A stretch of DNA of 64,000 nt from UBA4416 sp048498515 (GCA_048498515.1 JBEHXV010000023.1:1-64000); one strand, 5' to 3'. Shown: positions 24,611 to 33,198, counted from the first letter of the stretch. The notes: a model not told the origin generated them from the letters alone. Numbers and translations: made by a program.

Positions 24611-25351
24611 TTATTTGAATAAACGGCCGTATTCTTCAAGGCTCATCAAAGTGCTTTTACCCTTATAGCCTTTTTCTTTTGCCAGTTTCAACAGTTCTTT
24701 TTCCGAATCGACCTCTTCCACCTTTTCTGTATCAAACGAAAACAAAATGTAATGGTGAATATAATCTGCCGAGCGGGTAGACGCCACTTTCCGGTCGGCC
24801 AATAGAAAGTTGTTGTCAAAAGCAATACGGTCAATTTTATCAACCGGCATTACAATCTCACCATTATCGTTTTCATCAAAACGTCTCACATTCTTCTCGT
24901 TATACAGCTCACCATTATCCCTGAACAGGTTGCAATGAATGGAATAAGGATACCGCAAAGGCATTCGGTAGTAATCGGCAAAGCCAAGGTAATAGTAAAA
25001 CTGGTTGGGAACCGAAGCGCTGTCTGGCGTGTAACTTTTCAGCAACTGTATCTGCTCATTGTTCTTTAACGAATCGGAATACGAAACGGATAAGGAGTCC
25101 GAATAATTTTTCATGCTACTCTCAAATTGCTGGCCAATCTCATTACCAAGGTCTTCTACTTTGTTTACTACTTTTCTTACAAAAATAAAGATACAGACCA
25201 GCAGGCCTATGAGGCAGCCAAAAAAAGCAGCCAGCCAGCCAAACTTACCCGGTTTATTATTGGCAAAGAAAATGATCGTGAAAATGATCGATACAACTGC
25301 CCCAAGCAGGCAACTCAATCCAAGAATTATGAGCAGTACCGCATTTAACAT
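24611..25351 (-). CDS. Membrane protein of unknown function
   Basis: The 246-residue product has two N-terminal membrane segments (about residues 3-28 and 37-60) and a soluble C-terminal domain of about 180 residues with 'NQFYYYLGFADYYRMPLRYPYSIHC', 'IVMPVDKIDRIAFDNNFLLADR' and 'LLKLAKEKGYKGKSTLMSLEEY'. No named domain was recognised. It lies six bases after the carboxylase gene and 20 bases before the tandem barrel gene, in the same direction, so it is probably co-transcribed. Confidence 0.65.
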   Translation of the reverse strand: MLNAVLLIILGLSCLLGAVVSIIFTIIFFANNKPGKFGWLAAFFGCLIGLLVCIFIFVRKVVNKVEDLGNEIGQQFESSMKNYSDSLSVSYSDSLKNNEQIQLLKSYTPDSASVPNQFYYYLGFADYYRMPLRYPYSIHCNLFRDNGELYNEKNVRRFDENDNGEIVMPVDKIDRIAFDNNFLLADRKVASTRSADYIHHYILFSFDTEKVEEVDSEKELLKLAKEKGYKGKSTLMSLEEYGRLFK

Positions 25352-25357
25352 GATGGT

Positions 25358-26950
25358 TTACAATGGAATGTTTCCGTGTTTCTTTTTAGGTAATTTATCG
25401 GCTTTATTTTCCAGCATTTTAAACGCACGGATCAGTTTTTCGCGGGTTTGTTCCGGTTTAATCACTTCATCAATAAATCCTCTTTCAGCGGCACGGTATG
25501 GGTTGGCAAACATGGTTTGATATTCGGTTTCCTTCTCTTTCCATTTTTCATCTTTATTAGCTGCTGCGGAAATCTCACCTTTAAAAATAATTTCGGCAGC
25601 GCCTTTAGCACCCATCACTGCAATTTCGGCGCTTGGCCACGCATAGTTCATGTCGGCACCAATGTGCTTGCTGTTCATTACATCGTACGCGCCGCCATAT
25701 GCTTTACGTGTAATAACGGTAATTCTCGGAACGGTTGCTTCGCTGAACGCGTACAATAGCTTCGCGCCGTTAGTAATAATGGCATTCCACTCCTGGTCGG
25801 TACCCGGTAAAAAGCCCGGTACATCTTCAAACACCAGTAAAGGAATATTAAAACAATCGCAAAAACGCACAAAGCGGGCTGCTTTTGTAGAAGAATGAAT
25901 GTCGAGCACGCCAGCTAAAACGGCAGGCTGGTTAGCCACAATACCAATGGAACGACCAGCCAAACGGGCAAAGCCCACAACTATGTTCTCCGCAAAATGT
26001 TTGTGGATCTCTAAAAAACTGTTATCATCAATCACCTTTTCAATCACTTCTCTTATATCGTAAGGCTGATTGGCATTTTCAGGAATAATGGAATTTAGTT
26101 CGGGACGCGACTCAGAACCCGTACTTTCATACGGTACGCTTGGCGCGTCTTCTTCGCAGTTCTGAGGAATATAACTTAAAATTTGTTTGATGTTGGTGAT
26201 TGCTTCAATCTCGTTGGCACAGGCAAAATGAGTTACCCCGCTTTTAGTAGCGTGGGTCATGGCACCGCCCAATTCTTCAGAAGTTACTTCTTCATGGGTT
26301 ACTGTTTTTACCACATTAGGTCCGGTCACAAACATATAACTGGTATTTTCTACCATCAAAATAAAATCGGTCATGGCCGGGCTATACACCGCACCACCGG
26401 CACAAGGGCCCATAATTCCGGATAATTGTGGAATAACACCGCTTGCTCTTACGTTACGGTAAAAAATATCGGCATAGCCACCCAACGACACAACGCCTTC
26501 CTGGATGCGGGCGCCACCACTGTCGTTTAAACCAATGAACGGGGCGCCATTTTTCATGGCAAGATCCATTACTTTACAGATCTTCTCGGCATGCGTTTCA
26601 GATAAGGAACCGCCAAATACCGTAAAATCCTGTGAGAACACATACACTAACCTTCCGTGAATGGTTCCGTAACCGGTTACTACACCATCGCCTAAATACT
26701 GTTCCTTCTCCAGTCCAAAATCCTTACTGCGGTGGGTCACCATCATGCCAATCTCTTCAAAACTGCCCTCATCCAATAAAAAGTGCAAACGCTCACGCGC
26801 GGTCAGCTTTCCTTTTTTATGCTGGCTGTCAATTCGTTTTTGCCCGCCACCTAATAAGGCTTCGGCTTGTTTTTGTTCGAGTAAGGCTATTTTTGAATCC
26901 ATGGTAGTATCTATCGGTTTTATCTCTGTAAGAGTTGAAGAATCGTTCAT
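25358..26950 (-). CDS. Acyl-CoA carboxylase beta (carboxyltransferase) subunit, propionyl-CoA type
   Basis: The 530-residue enzyme transfers carboxylate from biotin to an acyl-CoA, probably propionyl-CoA. Both crotonase-fold halves are present: 'GKLTARERLHFLLDEGSFEEIG', 'QDFTVFGGSLSETHAEKI', 'NDSGGARIQEGV', 'GPCAGGAVYSPAMTDFI', then 'FARLAGRSIGIVANQPAVLAGVLD', 'DVPGFLPGTDQEWNAIITNGAKLLYAF' and 'ITRKAYGGAYDVMNSKHIGAD'. The alpha (biotin carboxylase) subunit is not in the window. The ATG at 26902 (start of 'MDSKIALLEQ') is an alternative start. Confidence 0.93.
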   Translation of the reverse strand: MNDSSTLTEIKPIDTTMDSKIALLEQKQAEALLGGGQKRIDSQHKKGKLTARERLHFLLDEGSFEEIGMMVTHRSKDFGLEKEQYLGDGVVTGYGTIHGRLVYVFSQDFTVFGGSLSETHAEKICKVMDLAMKNGAPFIGLNDSGGARIQEGVVSLGGYADIFYRNVRASGVIPQLSGIMGPCAGGAVYSPAMTDFILMVENTSYMFVTGPNVVKTVTHEEVTSEELGGAMTHATKSGVTHFACANEIEAITNIKQILSYIPQNCEEDAPSVPYESTGSESRPELNSIIPENANQPYDIREVIEKVIDDNSFLEIHKHFAENIVVGFARLAGRSIGIVANQPAVLAGVLDIHSSTKAARFVRFCDCFNIPLLVFEDVPGFLPGTDQEWNAIITNGAKLLYAFSEATVPRITVITRKAYGGAYDVMNSKHIGADMNYAWPSAEIAVMGAKGAAEIIFKGEISAAANKDEKWKEKETEYQTMFANPYRAAERGFIDEVIKPEQTREKLIRAFKMLENKADKLPKKKHGNIPL

Positions 26951-26988
26951 ATTTTAAATTTTAAATATACTATTTTGTGTCTGATTTT

Positions 26989-27402
26989 CTAAATTCTTGT
27001 TACCAATTCATCAGGGCTTAAAACAGGAATTTCGCATTCACGAAAATCCTTTATATTTCTCGTAACTATGCAGTCAATTTTTTCAATTGAATAAGCACTA
27101 ATTATTTGAATTGCATCTTCAAAGTCCTTATGTCTTGATTTAAGACTTTGTTTAATAATATCTTGATTGATCGATGTAATTTGAATATATTCCAGTAAGT
27201 CGTATAAAATTTCTCTTAATTTCTTTTCGTCGATATATTTCTTGAGTAAATAGTGTGTTGTAGCTATTGAGTGAGACGAAGTATAAAGTTTGATTTTTTT
27301 ATCAGAAGCTTTTTCGAATATGTCAACGGCAAATTTACTGTGAGGTTTTCTGTCAGCAATAAGATCTACAAGAATATTGGTGTCGACAAATACCTTTTTC
27401 AT
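26989..27402 (-). CDS. PIN-domain ribonuclease toxin (VapC type)
   Basis: The 137-residue protein is a PIN-domain nuclease. Acidic metal-binding residues are visible in 'KKVFVDTNILVDLIADR' (Asp7), 'HKDFEDAIQIISA' and 'DCIVTRNIKDF'. Such toxins cleave RNA and inhibit translation. Its start overlaps the end of the upstream antitoxin gene by four bases, the classical toxin-antitoxin arrangement. The target RNA cannot be read from sequence. Confidence 0.9.
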   Translation of the reverse strand: MKKVFVDTNILVDLIADRKPHSKFAVDIFEKASDKKIKLYTSSHSIATTHYLLKKYIDEKKLREILYDLLEYIQITSINQDIIKQSLKSRHKDFEDAIQIISAYSIEKIDCIVTRNIKDFRECEIPVLSPDELVTRI

Positions 27403-27641
27403 AAATGTTTCTTTTCGAAATAAGAGCGAAGTTCTTTTTCCTCATCAAAATTTTTCGGCAGTTTGACCGCGCCGACGATTTTTTTTAATTTAGGCGACAT
27501 ACTTTCAGAATATTTATCCTCAGTAATAGTTTCAAGATAGTTTTCTATTAATTCAGATAAACTCCTACCTGTTTGCTTGGCATAGCTTTTTGCCTTTTCT
27601 ATAACTGCCTTTTCAACCGTTAATGTTAGCTTGGTAGTCAT
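27399..27641 (-). CDS. DUF6364-type ribbon-helix-helix antitoxin
   Basis: The 80-residue protein opens with a strand-helix-helix pattern, 'KLTLTVEKAVIEKAKSYAKQTGRSLSELIENYLE', as in the DUF6364 antitoxin family. The acidic, charged C-terminal half probably wraps the PIN toxin. The N-terminal strand would bind its own operator. The DNA around the promoter carries two ATACGT motifs that may be the operator. It is co-transcribed with the toxin gene through an ATGA overlap. Confidence 0.85.
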   Translation of the reverse strand: MTTKLTLTVEKAVIEKAKSYAKQTGRSLSELIENYLETITEDKYSESMSPKLKKIVGAVKLPKNFDEEKELRSYFEKKHL

Positions 27642-27642
27642 T

Positions 27643-27671
27643 ATACGTGTATTTTATTCAAAGATACGTAT
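27643..27671 (-). promoter_or_regulatory. Toxin-antitoxin promoter with repeated ATACGT motif
   Basis: The minus strand reads TATCTTTG at 27666-27659, matching the -7 consensus, 18 bases before the antitoxin ATG. ATACGT occurs at 27643-27648 and palindromic ATACGTAT at 27664-27671, flanking the -7 box. This fits autorepression by a ribbon-helix-helix antitoxin. Confidence 0.45.
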
Positions 27672-27687
27672 TAAAATTTACAATCAT

Positions 27688-28929
27688 CTATACTTTTTTC
27701 GGCCCGCGAAATGGTCTTTTCTTAAAACCAGGTTTATTGTTTCCTCCCTGGCGTGGCTTGTCAAATTTCTTTTTAGCGGCTTCGGGATTGTATTCAGGTC
27801 CTTTCCCAAATTCTTCAGGAATTGGGACCTTGGGAACATCAATACCCATGAGCGCTTCAATTTGCCCGAAACGCGGCTGGTCTTTTTCGTTAATAAAGGT
27901 AATGGCTACGCCCGCTTTTTCTGCACGTGCCGTACGGCCAATGCGGTGAATGTAATCTTCCGGATCGGGCGGAGCGTCGTAATTCACCACAAGGCTGATG
28001 TTCTCCACATCAATACCCCGCGATAAAATGTCGGTACCGATCAGTATGCGTAACTGGCGGGCTTTAAAGTTACGCATGATCTCTTCGCGCTCGCTTTGTT
28101 CAAGGTCTGATGAAAAACCCTGAACCGAATATTTCAATGCTTTAAAAGTATGCGCCAGCTCTTTTACTTTTTCTTTGGTTGATGAGAACACGATGACCGA
28201 AGAAAAATCCTCGTTCTTTAAGATCTCCTTCAGTAATTTTTCTTTCTGGTTCTCGTAAACCACATAAGCCTGTTGTACAATACCTGCCGCCGGTTTGGAG
28301 ATGGCAATGTTAATTGATTCAGGATTGCTTAACATATGTTGGGCCAGGGTCCTGATTTTTGGCGCCATGGTAGCCGAAAACATGATGGTTTGTCTTTTTT
28401 GCGGAACGTATTTCAAAATGGTTTTAATGTCGTCCGAAAAGCCCATGTCCAACATGCGGTCGGCCTCATCTAAAATTAAATGTTCTATCGTGTCAAATTT
28501 CACATCGCCCGATTGCAGCAGGGCGATCAGCCTTCCCGGTGTAGCGATCACAATATCCACTCCCTCTCTCAGGGCTTTGGCCTGGCGCTCCCATGTAATA
28601 CCGTCGTTGCCACCATAAATGCCAATGGAGCTTACGCCGCAAAAATAAGCCATGCCTTCTATCTGCTGGTCAATTTGCAATACCAACTCGCGGGTTGGGG
28701 CAATAATGAGCGTATTGATGCCGCTTTTTTTTGCTTTGATGATCTTATCTAAAACAGGTAATACAAAAGCGGCGGTTTTGCCTGTGCCGGTTTGCGCACA
28801 GGCAATCAGGTCCTTACCAGCCTGTATAACGGGAATGGCTTGTTGTTGTATGGGAGTAGGCAGTTTGTAGCCCATCGACTGCAAACCTTCTGATAAGGAT
28901 GAATCGAAATTAAAATCGGTGAATGTCAA
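27688..28929 (-). CDS. DEAD-box ATP-dependent RNA helicase, TTG start
   Basis: The 413-residue helicase has the Q motif ('FTDFNFDSSLSEGLQSMGYKLPTPIQ' region), motif I 'AQTGTGKT' at 45-52, 'PTRELVLQI', 'TPGRLI', motif II 'LILDEADRMLDMG', motif III 'SAT' and the C-terminal 'GTDILSRGIDVENISLVVNYD' and 'HRIGRTARAEK'. The C-terminal tail is basic ('KPGFKKRPFRGPKK'), suited to RNA binding. The start is a TTG: there is no in-frame ATG before residue 19, and a stop lies eight codons upstream. The Q-motif phenylalanine only fits with this start. It probably acts in RNA or ribosome remodelling. Confidence 0.93.
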   Translation of the reverse strand: MTFTDFNFDSSLSEGLQSMGYKLPTPIQQQAIPVIQAGKDLIACAQTGTGKTAAFVLPVLDKIIKAKKSGINTLIIAPTRELVLQIDQQIEGMAYFCGVSSIGIYGGNDGITWERQAKALREGVDIVIATPGRLIALLQSGDVKFDTIEHLILDEADRMLDMGFSDDIKTILKYVPQKRQTIMFSATMAPKIRTLAQHMLSNPESINIAISKPAAGIVQQAYVVYENQKEKLLKEILKNEDFSSVIVFSSTKEKVKELAHTFKALKYSVQGFSSDLEQSEREEIMRNFKARQLRILIGTDILSRGIDVENISLVVNYDAPPDPEDYIHRIGRTARAEKAGVAITFINEKDQPRFGQIEALMGIDVPKVPIPEEFGKGPEYNPEAAKKKFDKPRQGGNNKPGFKKRPFRGPKKV

Positions 28930-29067
28930 AGGAGTCGGTATTAATTAGTTAATTTTAATAAAGGCTCTAATTTACTGTTTTTATACCAAATAACAGCCTG
29001 TTTTGGGCTAATTAAATACGAGAAATAGCAGGGAAAAACCTAGGTATAACTTAATCTGTCATTTTTC

Positions 29068-29387
29068 TTTTACTTTTTTCATCAAGGAAAAAAGTAAACA
29101 AAAAAATCAAGAACGAAAACCAACCGTTCTAATGCTATTTTTAAATTAAAATGTTTTAAAGCTTAAGCACTATTATATATCCTTGGTCTGACATATAATT
29201 CATTCGGTGCAGCGCGCGGGCCTGCCAAAACGCGGAGCCGGTGAGCTGTGAATTTTAATTTTTTTAGTTGAGCCTGAAAAACCTTTAGTGTTTTTCAGCT
29301 GCGAAACTTAAAAATTAAAAGAGCGGGCAGCGATCGTTTTGGCTTGACTTTTTTGCTTACTTTTTTTGTCTAAGAAAAAAAGTAAGT
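29068..29387. repeat. Structured intergenic element with terminal inverted repeats (MITE-like or ncRNA)
   Basis: The 477 bases between the helicase and mlaD genes hold no plausible gene. They contain a compound structure: a 25-base inverted repeat with 22 matches at 29087-29111 and 29343-29367, a terminal hairpin at each end (29070-29097 and 29356-29386), an inner 9-base pairing (29224-29232 with 29335-29343), and a central hairpin (29274-29282 with 29290-29298). The flanks of this element appear plain AT-rich. It could be a miniature transposon-like repeat or a structured RNA. Confidence 0.5.
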
Positions 29388-29406
29388 GAAATTGTCTAAA
29401 ATAAAC

Positions 29407-30069
29407 TTACTTTTTCTCTTTGTCTTTTTGCATACGTTTTACCGCGCCACGCAATAAAACGCTATGCTTGGCCGCTTCCATATCTTCGGCAAAGCCTTTG
29501 GTGCCATGCTTTAAGTTAACAATGGTTTGGTTTAAGGAATTGGCCATGTTGGTGTCCATAAACAGTTTACCAATAGTGCCTTTGCCGCTACTTACATTGC
29601 CTGTGATAGAAGCCAGGTTGTCAGCCGTTGTTTTTAATTTGTTCAGGATCTCATCTGTTCCAACAGGTTGCTCAGTCAGTATAAAACCATTTTCTGCAAC
29701 GGGGGTCTGCGATACAGAACCATGTGTGATGTTAATGGTTTTATTACCCATCAATCCCTCTGAGCCAATAATGGCTTTTGCATCTTTTTTAATAAAACGG
29801 TGTGTATCTTCATCAATGATCATCACTACTTCTACCGATGTATCGTTCAGGATGATGATGTCGTCAACTGTGCCAACGTTAATGCCTGTAAAGCGCACAT
29901 TGTTTCCTACCAGCAAGCCGTTCACATTTTTAAAAACGGCATTAACGGTGAATGTATTGCTGAACAAACGTTGCTTTTGTCCAATGATGTAAATTCCTAT
30001 AATGAAGAACAAAACGCCGAGGGTGACAAACACCCCAAGCTTTACCAAATTTCCCTTTTTCTTTTCCAT
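29407..30069 (-). CDS. MlaD-type MCE-domain lipid-transport protein
   Basis: The 220-residue protein has one N-terminal membrane helix (LGVFVTLGVLFFIIGIYIIG) and then an MCE domain ('FTVNAVFKNVNGLLVGNNVRFTGINVGTVDDI', 'IDEDTHRFIKKDAKAIIGSEGLMGNKTINI'). A helical tail follows. It is the periplasmic substrate-binding ring of an Mla-type ABC system that moves phospholipids between the membranes. It follows mlaF and mlaE in the same direction. The MlaB and MlaC partners are not visible here, as is common in Bacteroidota. Confidence 0.9.
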   Translation of the reverse strand: MEKKKGNLVKLGVFVTLGVLFFIIGIYIIGQKQRLFSNTFTVNAVFKNVNGLLVGNNVRFTGINVGTVDDIIILNDTSVEVVMIIDEDTHRFIKKDAKAIIGSEGLMGNKTINITHGSVSQTPVAENGFILTEQPVGTDEILNKLKTTADNLASITGNVSSGKGTIGKLFMDTNMANSLNQTIVNLKHGTKGFAEDMEAAKHSVLLRGAVKRMQKDKEKK

Positions 30070-30076
30070 AACTATA

Positions 30077-30856
30077 TCATTTAAAAAACGATCTCACGGT
30101 CTCGTTTTCCGATCGTTTCAATTCATCAAAAGTGCCCTCTGCCACAAACTCACCGTTATCAAGCACCATAACCCTATTGGAGGTAATCTCGGCGCATTTG
30201 ATATCATGCGTAATGATGATGGATGTGGTTTTATATTTTTTTTGCACCTCCAGTATCAGTTCACTTATTTCCTGCGAGGTGATGGGGTCAAGCCCTGTAG
30301 TGGGTTCATCATACAACATCAGGTCCGGGTTTAAAATAAGAGTACGTGCCAGGCTAATGCGTTTGCGCATACCACCCGATAGTTCCGAGGGCATTTTTTC
30401 GGCAGTGTCTTCCAGCCCTACATTTGCCAGTACTTCCTTCACCCGGCTATCAATTTCTTCGGGTGCTGTTGACCGTGCGTTTCGCAGGATCGGGAATTCA
30501 AGATTTTCTCTCACGGTCATGGAATCGTACAAGGCGCCGCTTTGAAACAAGAAGCCAATTTTAGCCCGTAGTTCATTTAATTCCTTTTCACTTAAATCGT
30601 TAATGTGTTTGCCAAACACGTTCAGTTCGCCACCGTCGGCCTCTATTAGTTTCACAATGCATTTTATCAATACCGATTTCCCAGTGCCCGATTTTCCAAG
30701 TATCACCAGGTTCTCGCCTTTATTCAGTTTAAACGTAATGTCTTTTAAAACAGCGTTGGAGCCAAACGATTTTTTCACATGGCTCATCTCAACAATTGCT
30801 TCGTTGCCACTGCTCTCTTTTTGCTGGGTACGATTATCGGTTTTTGTTTCCATCAT
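30077..30856 (-). CDS. MlaF-type ABC transporter ATP-binding protein
   Basis: The 259-residue ATPase energises the MlaE-MlaD lipid transporter. It has Walker A 'LGKSGTGKSVLIKCI', the Q-loop 'GFLFQSGALYDSMTV', the ABC signature 'LSGGMRKRISLARTL', Walker B 'LMLYDEPTTGLDPITS' and the switch histidine in 'IITHDI'. The MlaF hallmark 'GALYDSMTVRENLEFPI' is present. Its start overlaps the stop of the permease gene by four bases. The first ATG of an ATGATG pair is used here. Confidence 0.93.
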   Translation of the reverse strand: MMETKTDNRTQQKESSGNEAIVEMSHVKKSFGSNAVLKDITFKLNKGENLVILGKSGTGKSVLIKCIVKLIEADGGELNVFGKHINDLSEKELNELRAKIGFLFQSGALYDSMTVRENLEFPILRNARSTAPEEIDSRVKEVLANVGLEDTAEKMPSELSGGMRKRISLARTLILNPDLMLYDEPTTGLDPITSQEISELILEVQKKYKTTSIIITHDIKCAEITSNRVMVLDNGEFVAEGTFDELKRSENETVRSFFK

Positions 30857-31695
30857 GGCATAAACAAGCTGGTTATCTGAACGGCAATCATGTCAATCAC
30901 AAATACAAGTAAAGAGGCGATTACTACTGCTGAGTTGGCGGCTTGTCCAACACCTTCGGTACCTTTGCTGGAATTGTAGCCTTTGTAACATCCTATAAGG
31001 CCAATAATGAAACCAAAGAAAAAACATTTTGCAAAAGCCGGTAACACATCAATAAAATCAAGCGATTCAAATACTTTTGAAAAGAAAAGAGAGAAGCTTA
31101 CTTTATCGTTGATGTTAACGCCAACATACGAACCGCATAAAGCAATGACGTCGGAAAAAACAACAAGCACAGGAACCATCACGGTTGTTGCCATAATTCG
31201 TGTCACTACCAAATACCGGAAAGGGTTGCTTCCCGAAACCTCCATGGAGTCGATTTGCTCGGTCACTTTCATTGAGCCCAGTTCCGCGCCAATTCCCGAT
31301 CCTACTTTCCCGGCAAATATCAGGGCGGTAATCACAGGCCCAATTTCACGCACAATGGAAACGGCTACCATGCCTGGTATCCATGCCTGCGCTCCAAACT
31401 CCGCCATGGTTGGCCTCGCCTGTATAGTTAACACAAGGCCCATAATGAAACCCGTTATGCCAACCAGCGCCAGCGATTTGTAGCCCGTTAAATACGATTG
31501 TTTTAAAAATTCCCTGAACTCGTAAGGCGGTTTAAACACCTCCTTAAAATAACGTAACGCAAATGTGGTTACCAGCGCTACCTCAATAAATACATTTTTT
31601 AAAGAAAACAAAAAAGAAGTTTGATCCCCAGAAGAACTTTTTTCTGATGGGACTTTGCTGTTTGTACCAGCACCCTGTTTCAAACTTTTTTCCAT
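30853..31695 (-). CDS. MlaE-type ABC transporter permease
   Basis: The 280-residue membrane protein has five or so membrane segments and MlaE-family motifs: 'ALVGITGFIMGLVLTIQARPTMAEFGA', 'VREIGPVITALIFAGKVGSGIGAELGSMKVTEQIDSMEVSG', and the C-terminal 'FGFIIGLIGCYKGYNSSKGTEGVGQAANSAVV'. It forms the membrane channel of the phospholipid transport system with MlaF and MlaD. The first ~35 residues are Ser/Lys-rich and may belong to a longer than usual N-terminus. It is the first gene of the mlaE-mlaF-mlaD operon. Confidence 0.93.
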   Translation of the reverse strand: MEKSLKQGAGTNSKVPSEKSSSGDQTSFLFSLKNVFIEVALVTTFALRYFKEVFKPPYEFREFLKQSYLTGYKSLALVGITGFIMGLVLTIQARPTMAEFGAQAWIPGMVAVSIVREIGPVITALIFAGKVGSGIGAELGSMKVTEQIDSMEVSGSNPFRYLVVTRIMATTVMVPVLVVFSDVIALCGSYVGVNINDKVSFSLFFSKVFESLDFIDVLPAFAKCFFFGFIIGLIGCYKGYNSSKGTEGVGQAANSAVVIASLLVFVIDMIAVQITSLFMP

Positions 31696-31733
31696 AAAAC
31701 AGTTTTTTTGAACATGAGAAGGCTGTTCTAAAA

Positions 31734-31761
31734 GCTTACCCCGGGCTTTGCCGGAGTAAGC
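31734..31761 (-). terminator. Intrinsic terminator after the 51-residue gene
   Basis: GCTTAC-C-CCGG and CCGG-A-GTAAGC form a 10-pair stem with one mismatch around GCTTTG. On the minus strand it is followed by TTTT. It lies about 10 bases beyond the stop codon at 31773. Confidence 0.6.
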
Positions 31762-31772
31762 CTAGATGGTTA

Positions 31773-31928
31773 TTAAATCGGATCTCTTCCTCTGATCACT
31801 CTTAAGATAACTGCGATCAGGGCAATTACCAATAAGATGTGGATGATGCTTCCTGCGCTATACGCGAAGAAACCTACCGCCCAAAAAATGATTAAGATAA
31901 CCGCTACAACATAAAGTAAATTGCTCAT
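31773..31928 (-). CDS. Small lmo0937/DUF5670-like membrane protein
   Basis: This 51-residue ORF has two hydrophobic helices ('LYVVAVILIIFWAVGFFAY' and 'IIHILLVIALIAVILRVI') and ends with 'RGRDPI'. The pattern 'NLLYVVAVILIIFWAVGFF-(S)-GSIIHILLVIA' matches the lmo0937 family of tiny, often stress-inducible, membrane proteins. Start ATG at 31928 and stop TAA at 31773 are clear. It is monocistronic, followed by a hairpin terminator. Its role is unknown. Confidence 0.85.
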   Translation of the reverse strand: MSNLLYVVAVILIIFWAVGFFAYSAGSIIHILLVIALIAVILRVIRGRDPI

Positions 31929-32044
31929 AATAAATGGTTTTTAGTTACCATCAATCAGCGAATCTGATGCCGCCATCATAAAAGCCGTAAACCCGATTTT
32001 AAAATTTTGTTTGAGGAAAAAATATCCCAAAGTGGGAACGACAT

Positions 32045-32947
32045 TTATTTTTTAAGTTCAAGCTCTCCGGTGGCGCTTACTTCGGCGGGGCTTGCCAATG
32101 ACCTTTCGGACAGATGTTCCCTTACATTGAACTTAAGATGCAAACTGTAATTCATTTTGTCGTTATCTGTTATAATGTTTAGGGCTGTTTTCAAAGGATG
32201 ATAAATTTCCACTTCCATTGGTATGCTCACAATAACGGTTGATTGAGGTTTAACTGTAATTGCTTTTGAATAGGTACCTTTTGTATGAAGCGTTTCTTTT
32301 ACCGTCATTTCATAATCTACATCACTCAGCTCAAGATCAATCCGTTTGCCTTTGTTAATGATTTCAACAGTTGCGTTCACTTTCATAACCTTGTCTTTAA
32401 GGCTGAATCCTTCACGCTCTAACCTGACTACTTTTAGTTTAGGAGGCACAGGTGTTTCTATGTTTAATTTTTTATCAAGATCCACTTTCGTTCTCCCAAA
32501 AACAGTTTCATATACAATATACCCGCTTACCTCCAGGGTAGTTGAGTCCTGCTTTTGAAGAGATTGGATCAATCCCATCATTTGATGCACCTTAAGGTTC
32601 AGTGGTAATTTCACAGTATCTTCATCAAAGCGCGATTGTTTGATGTTCAGGGGCATGGTTTGTTTTGCGATGAGTGTATCGGCCAGTTTTAATTCAAACA
32701 CAATCGTATCAATATCCAACTTATAAGGATTCTTATTTTGAAGCACCAGTGAAATGTCAATAAAGGCCGAATCATTTTTAATAATGGCTCTCACGTAGCT
32801 TATCTTGTGCAAATCAGGAAAAACAAAAGTGATGGCCTTCTTTGGGTTATACACATAATAAGCAATCACTCCACCCAATACTAACATGGCAATCAAAATG
32901 GAAATGAGAATGAATTTTCTCTTTGGTTTTGTTGATGTGTGGTTCAT
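32045..32947 (-). CDS. LEA14/WHy-like two-domain membrane-anchored protein
   Basis: The 300-residue protein has one N-terminal membrane helix (FILISILIAMLVLGGVIAYYVY) and two similar beta-rich domains. The first includes 'AFIDISLVLQNKNPYKLDIDTIVFELKLAD' and the second 'VNATVEIINKGKRIDLELSDVDYEMTVKETL', both like LEA type 2 / WHy domains ('l-v-NPn--di-i-sl-y-l'). Such domains are linked to desiccation and stress tolerance. The location is probably periplasmic, facing out from the inner membrane. It is monocistronic. Confidence 0.6.
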   Translation of the reverse strand: MNHTSTKPKRKFILISILIAMLVLGGVIAYYVYNPKKAITFVFPDLHKISYVRAIIKNDSAFIDISLVLQNKNPYKLDIDTIVFELKLADTLIAKQTMPLNIKQSRFDEDTVKLPLNLKVHQMMGLIQSLQKQDSTTLEVSGYIVYETVFGRTKVDLDKKLNIETPVPPKLKVVRLEREGFSLKDKVMKVNATVEIINKGKRIDLELSDVDYEMTVKETLHTKGTYSKAITVKPQSTVIVSIPMEVEIYHPLKTALNIITDNDKMNYSLHLKFNVREHLSERSLASPAEVSATGELELKK

Positions 32948-33071
32948 TTATCTTTTTATGACCATTATGTAATAATCATTCCACAAAAAACAATGCGTTG
33001 TATTTGTAATAGTATAGAAAATACCCCGATGTGCGCCTGGAATAAAAAATCATGCCAAAAAATTTGTAGCG

Positions 33072-33111
33072 TAAAATACACCCGTTGGGGAAATATTTCC
33101 CCTGTATTTTA
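33072..33111. promoter_or_regulatory. Nested palindrome upstream of the giant kinase gene
   Basis: GGGGAAATATTTCCCC (33087-33102) is a perfect 16-base palindrome. It is flanked by TAAAATACA and TGTATTTTA, which are also inverted relative to each other. The site lies about 90 bases before the kinase start and could be an operator or an RNA hairpin in the leader. Confidence 0.45.
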
Positions 33112-33198
33112 TTTATGTGTGGATGCCTTTAATAATGGGTTTTTATTAACTAAATTTACTACAACAAGGCCCTTTTTCACTAACAATTATTGATAATT

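Noticed and set aside
28930..29067. Possible small gene between the helicase and the structured element
   Set aside because: No open frame with a start signal or protein-like composition was found; the stretch is AT-rich and plain.
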